Program-made: the position numbers and the translations under genes
Assembly: GCF_030676415.1 (NCBI RefSeq)
Contig: NZ_JAUUTW010000021.1
Location: 1 to 64,000, forward strand
Length of the DNA: 64,000 nt
Origin: Peribacillus frigoritolerans
GTDB taxonomy: Bacteria > Bacillota > Bacilli > Bacillales > DSM-1321
Reading direction: 5' to 3'
Shown: piece by piece, positions 36,712-45,830 of the stretch
Layout of the letters: each line of letters opens with the position of its first letter
Numbering within the stretch: the stretch's first letter is position 1
Notes under the pieces: model-generated
Told to the model about the DNA's origin: nothing
Seen by the model: the letters and a program-made list of their open reading frames with translations, nothing else
Database searches by the model: none

Positions 36712-37908
36712 TTAGAAGATACCCGAACTTACCTTTTTTAAGTAAACATCTATAGCCGTTAGAGCTTCTTTTGCTCCACCTGCTTTTTTAAAGCTATTGC
36801 TCAACTTCTTAGCATTTTCCCGATAAGCAGGATTGGACAATACCTGTCGAACGGATTCTTGTAGCTTTTCTATGCTTACTTCATGTGGATCAATTCTAAA
36901 CCCGGCTTGAAGTTCCTCTAATCGATTAGCGATCATAGGCTGATCTGAGGTCTGGGGGATGACGACAAGGGGCACTTCATAATAGAGAGCCTCACTCGTA
37001 CTATTCATACCTCCATGAGTAATGAAGACGTCCGTATGCTTTAAAACTTCAAGCTGCGGTAAATATCTACGTACAATGAAGTTTTCCGGTAAAGGCTGCA
37101 GCTTGGCTAAATCAGTAGCCATGCCCACTGAAAATATGACTTTCCCCTCAAAGTCTCTAAAAGCCTCTACGCAGGTTTGAAAGAAAGATTCAAAGCCTTG
37201 CAAGACGGTACCCATTGAAATATACAGTACTTTCTGGTCTTTCAGTTCCTCTAACGGAAAATCATGTATTTGCACCCGTTTCGTGATGGAAGGACCGATA
37301 AATACATATGAATCATCCATATATTCTCCACCTGGTTGAAACTCTCTGCTTGTGTAGACAATATTCAAATCAGAAGTATTCATCATAAATTGGAGGGGTT
37401 GCTTTACCTTCACACCGAAACGTTCCTGGATCCGTTCCGTTATAGTTGAATTTTCTTTCTCCATTTCCGGCAATGGATTTAGAGGAAGGCCACTGCCACT
37501 TTCTAGCATTTTCAGGAATTGCTCCTGAGGAATAGCGAAGGAAGATGATGAAGAGATAGAAGGAATGTTTAAATAGTCTTTGACCAGCATGCCCGCACCA
37601 AACGTATCATGATACACATAATCAAATGGGGTGGAATCAGCTAATTCTTGAACAATAGCCAAAATATCATAGGAAAGTTTTAAATGGACTTGCATAAATT
37701 CATGGATACTAATGACTTTTTGAGGTGTGAATCCCTTTAAATGATTTGGATGAAGATATACATTCGCACCCAAACCTTCAATTCTCTCTTTAAATTCTTC
37801 AGTGGTTACGTAATGAACAGAATCTCCACGATCAATTAAAGCTTTTACTACACCAAGAGTCGGATTAACATGGCCCTCAGCTGGAAAGTTTATCATTAAT
37901 ACATTCAT
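36712..37908 (-). CDS. Macrolide-type UDP-glycosyltransferase
   Basis: The 398-residue protein is a GT-B glycosyltransferase of the MGT family (YjiC/YojK type): [20 protein letters not shown] at the start and the nucleotide-sugar motif [20 protein letters not shown] followed by IPQTSDQ. It transfers glucose from UDP-glucose to phenolic or macrolide-like acceptors in the cytosol. ATG 37908 or the TTG at 37911 may be the start (AGGGG upstream). Single gene. Confidence 0.88.
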   Translation of the reverse strand: MNVLMINFPAEGHVNPTLGVVKALIDRGDSVHYVTTEEFKERIEGLGANVYLHPNHLKGFTPQKVISIHEFMQVHLKLSYDILAIVQELADSTPFDYVYHDTFGAGMLVKDYLNIPSISSSSSFAIPQEQFLKMLESGSGLPLNPLPEMEKENSTITERIQERFGVKVKQPLQFMMNTSDLNIVYTSREFQPGGEYMDDSYVFIGPSITKRVQIHDFPLEELKDQKVLYISMGTVLQGFESFFQTCVEAFRDFEGKVIFSVGMATDLAKLQPLPENFIVRRYLPQLEVLKHTDVFITHGGMNSTSEALYYEVPLVVIPQTSDQPMIANRLEELQAGFRIDPHEVSIEKLQESVRQVLSNPAYRENAKKLSNSFKKAGGAKEALTAIDVYLKKVSSGIF

Positions 37909-38078
37909 CAACTTTCATTCCCCTTTCCAATAATATATAAATCACTCAATCTCTTTTTATGATACAATACCACCCTTATCTTTTTCCAATATAAACCATC
38001 AAACTTACCTATAAAGGGTTCCGCCAAGGTCCTACCAACAAAAAGCGGAAAACATACTCTAAGCGAAATTCGACATAA

Positions 38079-38118
38079 AAAAAGCCGATTTCCCTCCTCT
38101 AAGGAAATTCGGCTTTTT
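38079..38118 (-). terminator. Terminator
   Basis: AAAGCCGATTTCC pairs with GGAAATTCGGCTTT, T-run on the minus strand; ends the transcript of the secreted protein gene. Confidence 0.75.
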
Positions 38119-38301
38119 CATCAACTTGAAATAGGTTCTAGGTATACGCTCCTCAGCACCTGCCCAAGCCCGGAAAATTTCCGCCTTACGACAGCTTGTG
38201 CTTGAGTGGCAGTTGCGACAAAAAACCACTATTCTCCCATTCCTTCTAAATCGATGAGAGTGATTTTGAAACTCCTTCACCTGGTCATTGGCAATCTCCC
38301 G

Positions 38302-38907
38302 TTATTTGATTTCGATCGCCGAAGCCTTGTTGTCCCAATCCGAAGCCATATTAGCAGTTTTACCATACCAATCGGAGTGTCTAAAGGAGACTCCTCTGCC
38401 ATACCCTTGAGATGAAGTATGCTCCCACAGCGTCGTCGAATAGCTTGAAGAAGGTGACGCCGTACTTAAGGAGGAAATTCTGTCATTCCAGCTGGAAGAC
38501 AAGTTTGTAAACCCGTCTCTCCAATAAATATAATTCCCACCTTTATATTTATACTCATAGAAATCGGTACAACAAGAACCGCTACCCATGGTAGTGACTT
38601 TGTTTTGAAGCCTCTGTTTATCTTTTTCGATAAATGCCTGCAAAGTTTCCCTGCTTGTAAATCCATACGCCAACCAATCGCCCTCTTTATTCTGTTTAGG
38701 TAGAACCATGGTTACTTTTATTTCTTTGTTAGATATGTTGCTCACTTTGGCCTGGGAATCCACATCTTTTCCATCCACATTTAAATAGTGGAACGATTTA
38801 ATCGTATAATCCTTTTCTGCATTCGTCGCGGCCTTCGATACTGGTGTAAATCCCATGACAACGAAAAGACAACATATTATTACGGAAAGACAAAGTTTTA
38901 CTCGCAA
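38302..38907 (-). CDS. Secreted protein with beta/gamma-crystallin or inhibitor I36-like domain
   Basis: The 201-residue precursor starts at TTG 38907 (GGGAG upstream) with a signal peptide MRVKLCLSVIICCLF and probable cleavage after SKA-A. The mature part has a linker region with KVTMVLPKQ-like strands, GSGSCCTDFYEYKYKGG, and YIYWRDGFTNLSSSWNDRISSL. The last follows the Trp-Asn-Asp-Arg-Ile-Ser-Ser pattern of beta/gamma-crystallin and peptidase-inhibitor I36 domains. A role as secreted inhibitor or calcium-binding coat-like protein is possible. About 180 bp downstream to the terminator hold no convincing gene. Confidence 0.65.
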   Translation of the reverse strand: MRVKLCLSVIICCLFVVMGFTPVSKAATNAEKDYTIKSFHYLNVDGKDVDSQAKVSNISNKEIKVTMVLPKQNKEGDWLAYGFTSRETLQAFIEKDKQRLQNKVTTMGSGSCCTDFYEYKYKGGNYIYWRDGFTNLSSSWNDRISSLSTASPSSSYSTTLWEHTSSQGYGRGVSFRHSDWYGKTANMASDWDNKASAIEIK

Positions 38908-39208
38908 TTTCTCCACTCCCATATTATTGAAATTTAGATGCTTTGACCGGAAAAAGTGAATCAATGTTGACTGCCCCTGCGTAAATTCTTGACGGAACAG
39001 CCGATACCGACTTGTACACTAATGGCTGAATTCCACTTTTATTACATATTTCCTCCTTCCTTCTTCGCTCCCAGCCGTTTTTACGAAATGTGTCAAAGGA
39101 TGATTCTCCTCCAGTCTAAATTGTATATTATTTACATACAAGTATATATTTTCCTATATTGTGAGTTGGGTAAATAGTTTGACCATACAAAATTCAAGTT
39201 GAACCTGA

Positions 39209-39234
39209 CTCCTTTTAAAGAACTTTAAAAGGAG
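39209..39234. repeat. Perfect 12-bp inverted repeat
   Basis: CTCCTTTTAAAG-AA-CTTTAAAAGGAG. No T-run, so operator or orphan hairpin. It stands in the gene-poor stretch 38940-39490. Confidence 0.4.
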
Positions 39235-39499
39235 ATACCACAATTTAAGCAGTGCCTTCTTTAATAGTAAATCTCAATGACTTTATTGTTTCTTTTCACA
39301 ACTTACATTTTTTAATTTGTACATCTGCCATCTATGTTCCAAAACTCGTACTTTTCTGAACACATGTCACAACGCTTTGAATATTTCTTTTTTTGTTACT
39401 ATTCACGTTGTAAAACCCTGTTCATTATTCTACGTCCAATACCTATTAAAATTTGCCTTATTTAGATTTGAAACTAATTGATCAAACTAATACAAGAAA

Positions 39500-39620
39500 T
39501 CTTGATAAATGAATAAATAGAAAGGGCATGTTTTGAAAAAGAATTAATCAAAACATGCCCTAATACTATTTAACTGGATTATTCTTTTATAAAAAAGATT
39601 AATAATTTTTGTGTTCCTTA
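39500..39620. mobile_element. IS1182-derived hairpin element, copy 3
   Basis: Same blocks as copies 1 and 2, stem at 39522-39561. It is directly continuous with the IS1182 transposase start at 39622-39822, so it is the 3' end of that element and explains the origin of the solo copies. Confidence 0.7.
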
Positions 39621-39621
39621 A

Positions 39622-39822
39622 TCAACTAACGCACTTAACTAAAATAACTGGATCAATACTTGGGCGTCCTACCTCTGAATACATATCTTTCACCAAGTCA
39701 TAAATGAAAGTGAAGTCAATGGCAGCCTCCATTTTACGAACCAAATGGTTCGGTGGCACCAGTTGATCTAAAGTAATCATTTCAAGTTGATCTCGCTGAA
39801 TAGAATCATGTTTAGAAAGCAT
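39622..39822 (-). pseudogene. IS1182-family transposase, N-terminal stub
   Basis: MLSKHDSIQRDQLEMITLDQ, LVPPNHLVRKMEAAIDF and GRPSIDPVILVK are the first 65 residues of an IS1182 transposase, with GAGG upstream. The frame then meets the element's 3' end (KCVS, TGA) so about 85 percent of the gene, including the DDE residues, has been deleted. Confidence 0.85.
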
Positions 39823-39906
39823 CCTCATCACCTCAAGTTTTAATCCTTCTATTTTAAAACAAAAATGACTCCAGGCAAAAGTGTTCTATCTAAAAGGTAA
39901 GACAAA

Positions 39907-40031
39907 GTTGATTGGAACGGAAGGTACGAGACTCCTGCGGGAAAAGCGCGTCTAGGGGAGACCCCGCAGGCGAAAGCCGAGGAGGCTCCCCGACCGCCCG
40001 CGGAAAGCGAGTGCCTGGAGTGGAAATCAAC
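39907..40031. repeat. GC-rich Bacillus intergenic repeat with GTTGATT/AATCAAC ends
   Basis: Starts GTTGATTGGAACGGAAGG, contains GAGACTCCTGCGGGAAAAGC, GGGGAGACCCCGCAGGCG, GAGGAGGCTCCCCG and GCGGAAAGCGAGTGCCTGGA, and ends AATCAAC. This family is widespread in Bacillaceae genomes as a structured, nonautonomous element. Its GC content is far above the surroundings. Confidence 0.75.
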
Positions 40032-40056
40032 GTCCAAATTGTACAAGCCATAAAAA

Positions 40057-40088
40057 TAGACAAACTCGATTTTCATCGAGTTTGTCTA
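40057..40088. terminator. Hairpin 1 of a pair
   Basis: TAGACAAACTCGA (40057-40069) and TCGAGTTTGTCTA (40076-40088) are exact arms. Confidence 0.5.
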
Positions 40089-40094
40089 CAGTCT

Positions 40095-40138
40095 GAAACG
40101 AACAAAAGGAAGCCTTTAGGCTTCCTTTTGTTCGTTTC
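40095..40138. terminator. Hairpin 2 of a pair, perfect 21-bp stem
   Basis: GAAACGAACAAAAGGAAGCC and its exact complement (40118-40138) enclose two bases. T's follow on the plus strand (CACTTTTTAG). It may be a bidirectional terminator for the gene at 40238. Confidence 0.6.
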
Positions 40139-40237
40139 ACTTTTTAGTTCCTTCCTTCAGTTATATATAAGTCGAAACCATGGAGATTATTATTTGTTTA
40201 TATTAGTCAGAATTTTTGGTTCGGGTCTGATTCCAAT

Positions 40238-40534
40238 TTATTTGTTTGTCAAAGGATTTTTATCAGGTACTAATTCCTTTGAAAACTCTGTTATAGCAGC
40301 TACTTTCGGCATTTGGCCAACTGTACGTGTTCGAATATTATTCATTACATTTTGAACAGGAAGCAGCATATTTCTGTTCCTGTTTCTTCTTAATCCATAA
40401 GCAGCTGCACTAACTCCCAAACCTAATAAAGACGCCCACATCATACCTCTTCTATTATTACTATTTCTACCAAACCTGTTTAACAGATTTTTCTTTCTCC
40501 CTGTATTCAAAAGCATAGATACCCAATTATTCAT
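40238..40534 (-). CDS. Small basic membrane-associated protein, hypothetical
   Basis: The 98-residue protein has a basic N-terminus rich in Asn/Arg (NRFGRNSNNRR), one hydrophobic helix (MMWASLLGLGVSAAAYGL) and a hydrophilic tail. It resembles the small YrzQ/DUF3918-type proteins of Bacillus. Function unknown. Confidence 0.55.
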   Translation of the reverse strand: MNNWVSMLLNTGRKKNLLNRFGRNSNNRRGMMWASLLGLGVSAAAYGLRRNRNRNMLLPVQNVMNNIRTRTVGQMPKVAAITEFSKELVPDKNPLTNK

Positions 40535-40688
40535 TTTTTAGACACTTCCTCTATATAAATTTGGAAAGCAAAATTTTTCCCTTCCATCATCTAATATTTG
40601 TTTTTAAGGGTTTGATGATGCTGGCAATGTTTTGTTATAGAACCATGCCATTTTTTCTTTACGATGACTGTCTGGTTCTCGTTCCATC

Positions 40689-40718
40689 AAAAAACCTGCA
40701 ACTTTTATAAGTTACAGG
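40689..40718 (-). terminator. Terminator
   Basis: CCTGCAACTT pairs with AAGTTACAGG; TTTTTTG follows on the minus strand. Ends 40735-40947. Confidence 0.7.
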
Positions 40719-40734
40719 GAAAAAATTAAGTGTT

Positions 40735-40947
40735 TTATTCAGATTTTTGGGCTAAAAATGCACTTTGCACTTGGCTTACTGCTGTTTGAGCTTGCGCAAT
40801 CTCATTAGTAGCTTGTTTAATTGCCTCTTGAGCTAAAGTTGGGTCTGAAGATGATTTCTCAATTGCTTGAGTAAGTAAACTTTCTGTAAGGGTCACATTT
40901 GCTTTAGCTTGATTTAATTGGTTTACATCAATTTGATTTTGAGCCAC
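40735..40947 (-). CDS. Small Gln/Ala-rich helical protein, hypothetical
   Basis: The 70-residue product begins at GTG 40947 with GGGGAG upstream. Composition (MAQNQIDVNQLNQAKANV, TNEIAQAQTAVSQVQSAF) predicts one long amphipathic helix. It has its own terminator. I do not recognise the family; spore- or phage-structural proteins of this size look similar. Confidence 0.55.
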   Translation of the reverse strand: MAQNQIDVNQLNQAKANVTLTESLLTQAIEKSSSDPTLAQEAIKQATNEIAQAQTAVSQVQSAFLAQKSE

Positions 40948-41230
40948 TAGGATCTCCCCTTGTTATTATTTAAATTACTTTTATATCTTTACCTAGTCAG
41001 TCTTTTTATAACCGGGAATAACAAAAAAAAATGTTGGTTTTATTTAAGCAATTTTTTCTCTTCCTATATATGTACAAGCAGGTGATTTCAGAATGAGGCT
41101 GAGATTTGTAATTAGTTGAAAGCAACCTTTTTAAAAAGAGGCGTGACAAGTTGAATTTCCCTTTAGTCTACATATACATATAAAATCTCCTTTTACCGCA
41201 TTACGTTTGATAAATTTTTGGGTGAATTTT

Positions 41231-41261
41231 AGGAGGCATGTATCTGCCTCCTATGTTTTTT
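41231..41261 (+). terminator. Hairpin with T-run
   Basis: AGGAGGCA (41231-41238) pairs with TGCCTCCT (41245-41252), TTTTTT follows on the plus strand. It lies just after the DUF421 gene, oriented against it. Confidence 0.45.
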
Positions 41262-41300
41262 AGATCGAATCAAATAACCCATGAACAATGGATCATACAA

Positions 41301-42161
41301 TCAACTTTTTAAGATATGCGTAACGTTATCAATCGCTTTTTGTAGTTTTTCACTGTTTTTTTCATATATCTGCTTGGCTTCTTTATTTTCTGTTCCTAAT
41401 GCAAATAGTTCTAAGTCTGCTTGGCATTTTTTCATAGTCGAAAGAAGTAAAGGCCTTTCTTGAGGAGATGGTACTTGCAATATATCATCAAAAAGATCCA
41501 CCGTTAGTTCTCCATAAGAATTTATTTGTCCAAGAAAGACATTTTCAATGGTGACCCCTAATTTTTCTAATTCAGTATGTAACCAACCTCGACTTCGTCC
41601 AATCGTCGCAAGTGGTTCATCCAATATTTCCCCATCCATTATGACGGTTTGAGGCTCTTTGACTGAAGCAACCACCAAGTTTAAATCCTTTGCTGTTAAT
41701 GGCTGGTTCTCTTTCTTTAACATAACGGATAAATCTCCGGTTGCCTCTAATACCGCAAATTCCACATCAGACACCTGAAAAGCATCCTTCTTTCGAAGTA
41801 ACTCTAACAATTCATCCGTTGTATATCTTTCCTTCTTCAAGTTATCTTCCATGATTTTTCCATCTTTGATAAAAACCGTTCCTTTCCCTTCTACAAGGTC
41901 CCGAACTATCTTGCTTTTCAAAGAAATAACTCCAATTAAAAAAGATATTGCCGCAGTAGTTACAATTCCTATAACTCCCACTGAAATATTTCGTTCAAGT
42001 CCCGTAATCACTTCTGCCCCAATACTACCTATAGTTATACCAACTACATACTCAAAGTAAGACAGTTGAGATAGCTGCTTTTTACCTAACAATTTAGTTA
42101 CTAAAAAAAGGATAACGAGAAACAACAAAGCACGGATAAATACATCTAACCAATCAGGCAT
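41301..42161 (-). CDS. DUF421 (YetF-like) membrane protein
   Basis: The 286-residue protein has three N-terminal membrane helices (LLFLVILFLVTKLLG, YFEYVVGITIGSIGAEV, VGIVTTAAISFLIG) and a soluble YetF domain with KGTVFIKDGKIMEDNLKKE and two DUF421 repeats. Genes of this family often sit in spoVA-type operons of high-heat-resistant Bacillus spores. Here it is the last gene after spoVAD, spoVAE and a DUF1657 gene with short spacing. Confidence 0.85.
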   Translation of the reverse strand: MPDWLDVFIRALLFLVILFLVTKLLGKKQLSQLSYFEYVVGITIGSIGAEVITGLERNISVGVIGIVTTAAISFLIGVISLKSKIVRDLVEGKGTVFIKDGKIMEDNLKKERYTTDELLELLRKKDAFQVSDVEFAVLEATGDLSVMLKKENQPLTAKDLNLVVASVKEPQTVIMDGEILDEPLATIGRSRGWLHTELEKLGVTIENVFLGQINSYGELTVDLFDDILQVPSPQERPLLLSTMKKCQADLELFALGTENKEAKQIYEKNSEKLQKAIDNVTHILKS

Positions 42162-42190
42162 TATATAACCCCTCCTTTTTATACGTTATT

Positions 42191-42397
42191 TTAAAACCCT
42201 TTATACTGGAATTCCTCATTCTCCAATTCTCCTACCCTTTTTTTCAAATCTGTTACTATTTCGTTCACAGCTATCATCGTTTCATGCAAGATTTGTTTGG
42301 ATTCGTTTTCTTGAGTCCTTAATGCTAAACTCGATAGACTGGCTTCTACGCCTTTTAGGCTTGCAAGACATTGCTTTACTTCCGATCCGATGGTCAT
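42191..42397 (-). CDS. DUF1657 protein
   Basis: The 68-residue helical protein (MTIGSEVKQCLASLKGVEASL, QILHETMIAVNEIV) is the DUF1657 type that accompanies spoVA genes. It lies 13 bp after spoVAE and 29 bp before the DUF421 gene, so it is operonic. Confidence 0.85.
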   Translation of the reverse strand: MTIGSEVKQCLASLKGVEASLSSLALRTQENESKQILHETMIAVNEIVTDLKKRVGELENEEFQYKGF

Positions 42398-42410
42398 CTT
42401 ACATCCTCCC

Positions 42411-42761
42411 TTATCCCTTTGGTTTAAAAATCAAGGCTCCTAACATGCCAAAAATAATGGCAGCTGAAATGCCGGCACTTGTCACTTCAAACATTCCTGT
42501 AAGTACACCGACTAACCCGTGTTTTTCGGCTTCTTGCATGGCCCCATGTACAAGAGAGTTCCCAAAGCTTGTAATAGGAACGGTAGCTCCTGCACCAGCA
42601 AAATCAATTAACGGTTCATATAAACCAACCCCATCTAATATCGCACCAATCACGACAAGGGTACTTAACGTATGTCCCGGCGTAAGTTTAAACACGTCAA
42701 ACATAATTTGCCCAATGACACAAATCAAACCACCTACGACAAATGCCCAAAAATAGATCAT
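42411..42761 (-). CDS. spoVAE: Stage V sporulation protein AE
   Basis: The 116-residue membrane protein has three to four hydrophobic helices with [33 protein letters not shown] and [16 protein letters not shown]. It is part of the channel for dipicolinic acid in the spore inner membrane. It follows spoVAD by 2 bp. Confidence 0.9.
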   Translation of the reverse strand: MIYFWAFVVGGLICVIGQIMFDVFKLTPGHTLSTLVVIGAILDGVGLYEPLIDFAGAGATVPITSFGNSLVHGAMQEAEKHGLVGVLTGMFEVTSAGISAAIIFGMLGALIFKPKG

Positions 42762-42763
42762 GT

Positions 42764-43777
42764 CTATTGTTCACCCCCGTATTCAATTGACACCGCATGG
42801 GCGATACAAGGAATCGTTTCATTTTGCTGAAAGGATAAGGGGGATAATAAGGCACCTGTTGCCACCACTAACATTCTTTTAAATTCACCTTTTTTCATTC
42901 GGTTTACTAAATGACCATAGACTACTGTTGCTGAACATCCTGCACCACTACCACCTGCCAAAACCGGTTGTCCTTCCCGATAAATCATTAATCCGCAGTC
43001 CTGAAACTGATCTTCACTAATAGAGGTTCCATGCTTTTTAAATAAATCAAGGGACACTTCATGGCCAATCTGACCAAGATCCCCGGTAACAATTAAATCG
43101 TAATAAGATGGATCAATGTTCCGTTCCTTTAAATGAGCTTCAATGGTATCAACGGCAGCTGGAGCCATGGCTCCTCCCATATTAAATGGATCCGTCAATC
43201 CCATATCGATGACACGGCCAATTGTTGCAGAAGTGACACGAGGTCCATCCCCGGAATTACTAAGTAAAGCCGCACCAGCACCTGTCACGGTCCATTGTGC
43301 TGTAGGTGGTTTTTGTCCCCCGTATTCCGTTGGATAACGGAACTGTTTTTCAACGGCGGTATCATGACTGGAAGCCCCTGTTAACAAATATTGAGCTCCA
43401 TTTGTATTGACAATATAGGCCCCTAAAGCTAATCCTTCCATCGAGGTAGAACAAGCACCAAACAACCCAAAGTAAGGGGCTCCAATTGTTCGGCTTGCGA
43501 AACTTGTCGGAGTGATCTGATTGATCAGATCTCCAGCAAGGAGAAACTGAACCTGTTCCTTTTGAATCTCCCCTTTTTCCATGGCTATTTGACAAGCTTC
43601 TTCAAAAAATATTTTATGAGCTTTTTCATAGGAATCCTGTCCAAGCCATAAATCTGCATGGAGAAGATCAAAATCTTCCGCGATAGCTCCATCTGCTTCA
43701 AATGGCCCTCCAACTGTACCTGTAGAAATAATCACGGGCTTTTGTTCGAAGACCCATGTACGATGACCTTCTAACAT
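42764..43777 (-). CDS. spoVAD: Stage V sporulation protein AD
   Basis: The 337-residue protein has the thiolase-like fold of Spo[38 protein letters not shown] and [13 protein letters not shown]. It binds dipicolinic acid on the inner spore membrane. The ATG at 43777 has GGGTGG six bases upstream; 43792 is too far. Full spoVA operons have spoVAC before spoVAD; here upstream is only a sinI-like remnant on the other strand, so the operon lost its 5' part or was moved in incomplete. Confidence 0.92.
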   Translation of the reverse strand: MLEGHRTWVFEQKPVIISTGTVGGPFEADGAIAEDFDLLHADLWLGQDSYEKAHKIFFEEACQIAMEKGEIQKEQVQFLLAGDLINQITPTSFASRTIGAPYFGLFGACSTSMEGLALGAYIVNTNGAQYLLTGASSHDTAVEKQFRYPTEYGGQKPPTAQWTVTGAGAALLSNSGDGPRVTSATIGRVIDMGLTDPFNMGGAMAPAAVDTIEAHLKERNIDPSYYDLIVTGDLGQIGHEVSLDLFKKHGTSISEDQFQDCGLMIYREGQPVLAGGSGAGCSATVVYGHLVNRMKKGEFKRMLVVATGALLSPLSFQQNETIPCIAHAVSIEYGGEQ

Positions 43778-43790
43778 CACAAACCACCCC

Positions 43791-43914
43791 ACTGTATAAG
43801 AATTGTTTTAATCAAAGCAATGATAAAGAATGGGTTGAACTTATTCAAATGGTTAATAACTTGGAAACACCGATACAAGAAATCAGAAATTTTGTATCAG
43901 ACTATAAAAGGTAA
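43791..43914 (+). pseudogene. SinI-like anti-repressor fragment
   Basis: Plus-strand codons NDKEWVELIQMVNNLET and PIQEIRNFVSDYKR then TAA (43912) match the SinI dimerisation motif (EWVELI...G/ETxxEIRxFL). No start codon precedes it: the open frame runs back to the spoVAD start region. It is either a truncated gene or uses an unusual start. Confidence 0.45.
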
Positions 43915-44139
43915 TAAGGTTGATAAAAAAGGGAGGAACCGCCAGAAAACCCTATATTTTTCATATTCTTATCATTCATCTAAAACCATAACTATTCATT
44001 TTTAGTGATGGTTTGTACCAACTAAAAAATACTTATCTATAACCTTCACTAGTTCTCTCTATTTTCAATTAGATAAAGTGAATTTCAATAATATCCTATA
44101 TATCCATAAGGGTAATAATTCGAATATGGTCTGACAAAT

Positions 44140-44350
44140 GGGAATACAAAAACAACATATAGGAAGCTCAGTCGACGATATCGGCGATATCGTCGACTGC
44201 GAGGACGTCCGTAATCATCGTATTCATCTCCATAGCTCCACAAATTCTTCAGGAACTAGCATTGTCACACTTTCTTCATCCATATCATCGATAATACCAT
44301 CAACCTTAGTCGCTCAATTGTCCTCTAACAGGGTAGTTCATATATTTCCT
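44140..44350 (-). pseudogene. Small Arg/Asp-rich protein gene, frameshifted
   Basis: Minus-strand pieces in three frames: MNYPVRGQLSD, VDGIIDDMDEESVTMLVPEE and YGDEYDDYGRPRSRRYRRYR. Acidic-then-basic proteins of this kind occur in Bacillus (spore-associated, function unknown). At least two frameshifts. The palindrome 44169-44199 encodes the RSRRYRRYRR stretch. Confidence 0.4.
44169..44199. repeat. Perfect 14-bp inverted repeat
   Basis: CAGTCGACGATATC (44169-44182) and GATATCGTCGACTG (44186-44199), 3-nt spacer; GC-rich against its surroundings. It coincides with Arg/Tyr codons of the pseudogene, so a coding origin is possible. Confidence 0.6.
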
Positions 44351-44369
44351 ACATAGGGTTTTTATATCG

Positions 44370-44575
44370 TCAGGCTGGTACCCCCTGATTTTGTTGAGGA
44401 TTTATAGGATTGTTGTTATTGTAGTCCACTAAAAATATCTCTCCTTCATTCACGTTAGGATATTCATACTTTTTAATGTATATCTCTCCAAAATTAATCT
44501 TGCTGCTTTAACAGATGTTGCACGAATCACAAACTTTCTATTTTTGTTTGTGAATGACAAATAAATTCATAATTT
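44370..44575 (-). pseudogene. Short decayed gene, hypothetical
   Basis: Minus strand: KFVIRATSVKAARLILERY, then after a frameshift KYEYPNVNEGEIFLVDYNN and PINPQQNQGVPA, TGA at 44370. Phage- or Bacillus-type hypothetical; the N-terminal FVIRAT and NEGEIFxVDY features look real. Function unknown. Confidence 0.45.
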
Positions 44576-44686
44576 TTTTCTCAAATGCCCCTTTCCTGGG
44601 TTGGGGGGCGTTTGTTCTGGACCGAAGATGAAATGGTTTGAATAATAATCGGAGTTGGAGAGATATTATTTACTGACCTTCCATCA

Positions 44687-44726
44687 CCCCGTATCAAGCC
44701 TGAAAATTTGATATGGGGTTTTATTT
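44687..44726 (+). terminator. Terminator-like hairpin
   Basis: CCCCGTATCAA pairs with TTGATATGGGG (one G-T pair), then TTTTATTT on the plus strand. No gene before it remains. Confidence 0.5.
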
Positions 44727-44904
44727 CTGTAGATTATTTATTAGGGGAATTTACATATAGATGATCTTTTCCCAAATAAGTTTGTAAAAGCGAATCACCT
44801 CTGTTCCTGTCTATTCCCCAAGGGTGGGTGCAGGGATCATTTATCTGTCCTGGTCCCCCGCGTAAATAGAGAACCATAGTAAAAGATGAATTAAACACTC
44901 GGTG

Positions 44905-45014
44905 TTTTGGATATTTTAACACAGAACTTTGAAATACAAGTTGGAGATAGTGTGGAGTTTGAAGGATATAGATTTAAAGTATTGGAAATTTATGGGCTCA
45001 AGATTAAAAATTGA
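44905..45014 (+). pseudogene. C-terminal end of a CorC/HlyC-domain protein
   Basis: Plus strand: VLDILTQNFEIQVGDSVEFE and GYRFKVLEIYGLKIKN then TGA 45012. GDxVExxGYRFxVLExxGxxI is the transporter-associated domain ending CBS-domain hemolysin-type proteins. Only the last 35 residues remain. Confidence 0.5.
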
Positions 45015-45160
45015 AACTTCAATTGAGTGAGTCAATTTACTGCGTAAATCCAAGAAGATCAAAAGTATTTGTATGTATGAGTACGAATATATTTAGTAAA
45101 GAATGAACAAACTAATTACAGCGTGAGAAACTCTCTTGGTGTTCCTTTCTTTATCTAAAG

Positions 45161-45200
45161 ATACCTTCTAATATTAATTGGGAGGTATTTTTATTTTTGT
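45161..45200 (+). terminator. Hairpin with T-rich tail
   Basis: ATACCTTC and GGAGGTAT form an imperfect stem followed by TTTTATTTTTG on the plus strand. Confidence 0.45.
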
Positions 45201-45303
45201 TTCTCATAAGTGATTTTGGAAAAGTCACTCATAATTACTTACATATGAGGAATGATAAAGAAAGGCCTAAAGGTCAAATCAAATTATGAAGGGGGGGTAC
45301 ACC

Positions 45304-45579
45304 ATGAATAAAAAATGGCTTCTCATGCTAATAGGGACATTTTTATCTGTTATGTTAGCAGGATGTAACGTTGATCCGGATCCGGATCCTGCTCCACCTG
45401 AAGTAGATGCTCCGGCAGATAATGAAAACGATATACCTGACGTTGATCAAAATGATACACCTGGCGTTGATGAAAATGATAACATGAATAAAGATGATGA
45501 AGAAGATAACGATCCAGATCCAGAAGATCCAATAGAAGATCCAGAAGATATGCAAGATGAAAATAATAGAGACGATTAA
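45304..45579 (+). CDS. Acidic lipoprotein, hypothetical
   Basis: The 91-residue precursor begins MNKKWLLMLIGTFLSVM with lipobox LAGC; the mature part is almost only Asp/Glu/Asn/Pro (DPDPDPAPPEVDAPAD, later DNDPDPEDPIEDPEDM), a disordered acidic tether. The ATG at 45304 follows GGGGGGG by six bases. Calcium or cell-wall binding is a guess. Confidence 0.65.
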   Translation: MNKKWLLMLIGTFLSVMLAGCNVDPDPDPAPPEVDAPADNENDIPDVDQNDTPGVDENDNMNKDDEEDNDPDPEDPIEDPEDMQDENNRDD

Positions 45580-45830
45580 ATTCAGATGGTTATCTCTACT
45601 AGGGAATGTCCTTTTTAATTTTTTTACTAATACGCGCTGTAGGATTTTTAATTTCTAAAGAACCTGAAGGTCTATCTGATTTTCAGGTTTTTTACTGCTT
45701 CCGGTATAGGGTAGCTTCAGGAAAATGCGGATTTACAACGATAAGGAAGTCTCAACCCATAAAACCCTTTCTGAATTCACATAAAAAAATTATTAGGATA
45801 TAAATAATAATAAAAGGGAGTGATGAACTG

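Noticed and set aside
38059-38280. Minus-strand ORF with several Cys (CRNCHSS, CRKAE)
   Set aside because: It overlaps the terminator of the upstream gene and lacks a ribosome binding site; a neighbouring frame looks equally coding, so neither is supported.
44583-44612. AATGCCCC/GGGGCGTTT hairpin as terminator
   Set aside because: No T-run on either strand beside a gene end.
44734-44922. 62-codon minus-strand ORF (RGGPGQINDPCTHPWG)
   Set aside because: No binding site and it lies opposite the CorC/HlyC remnant; not supported, though the composition is not random.
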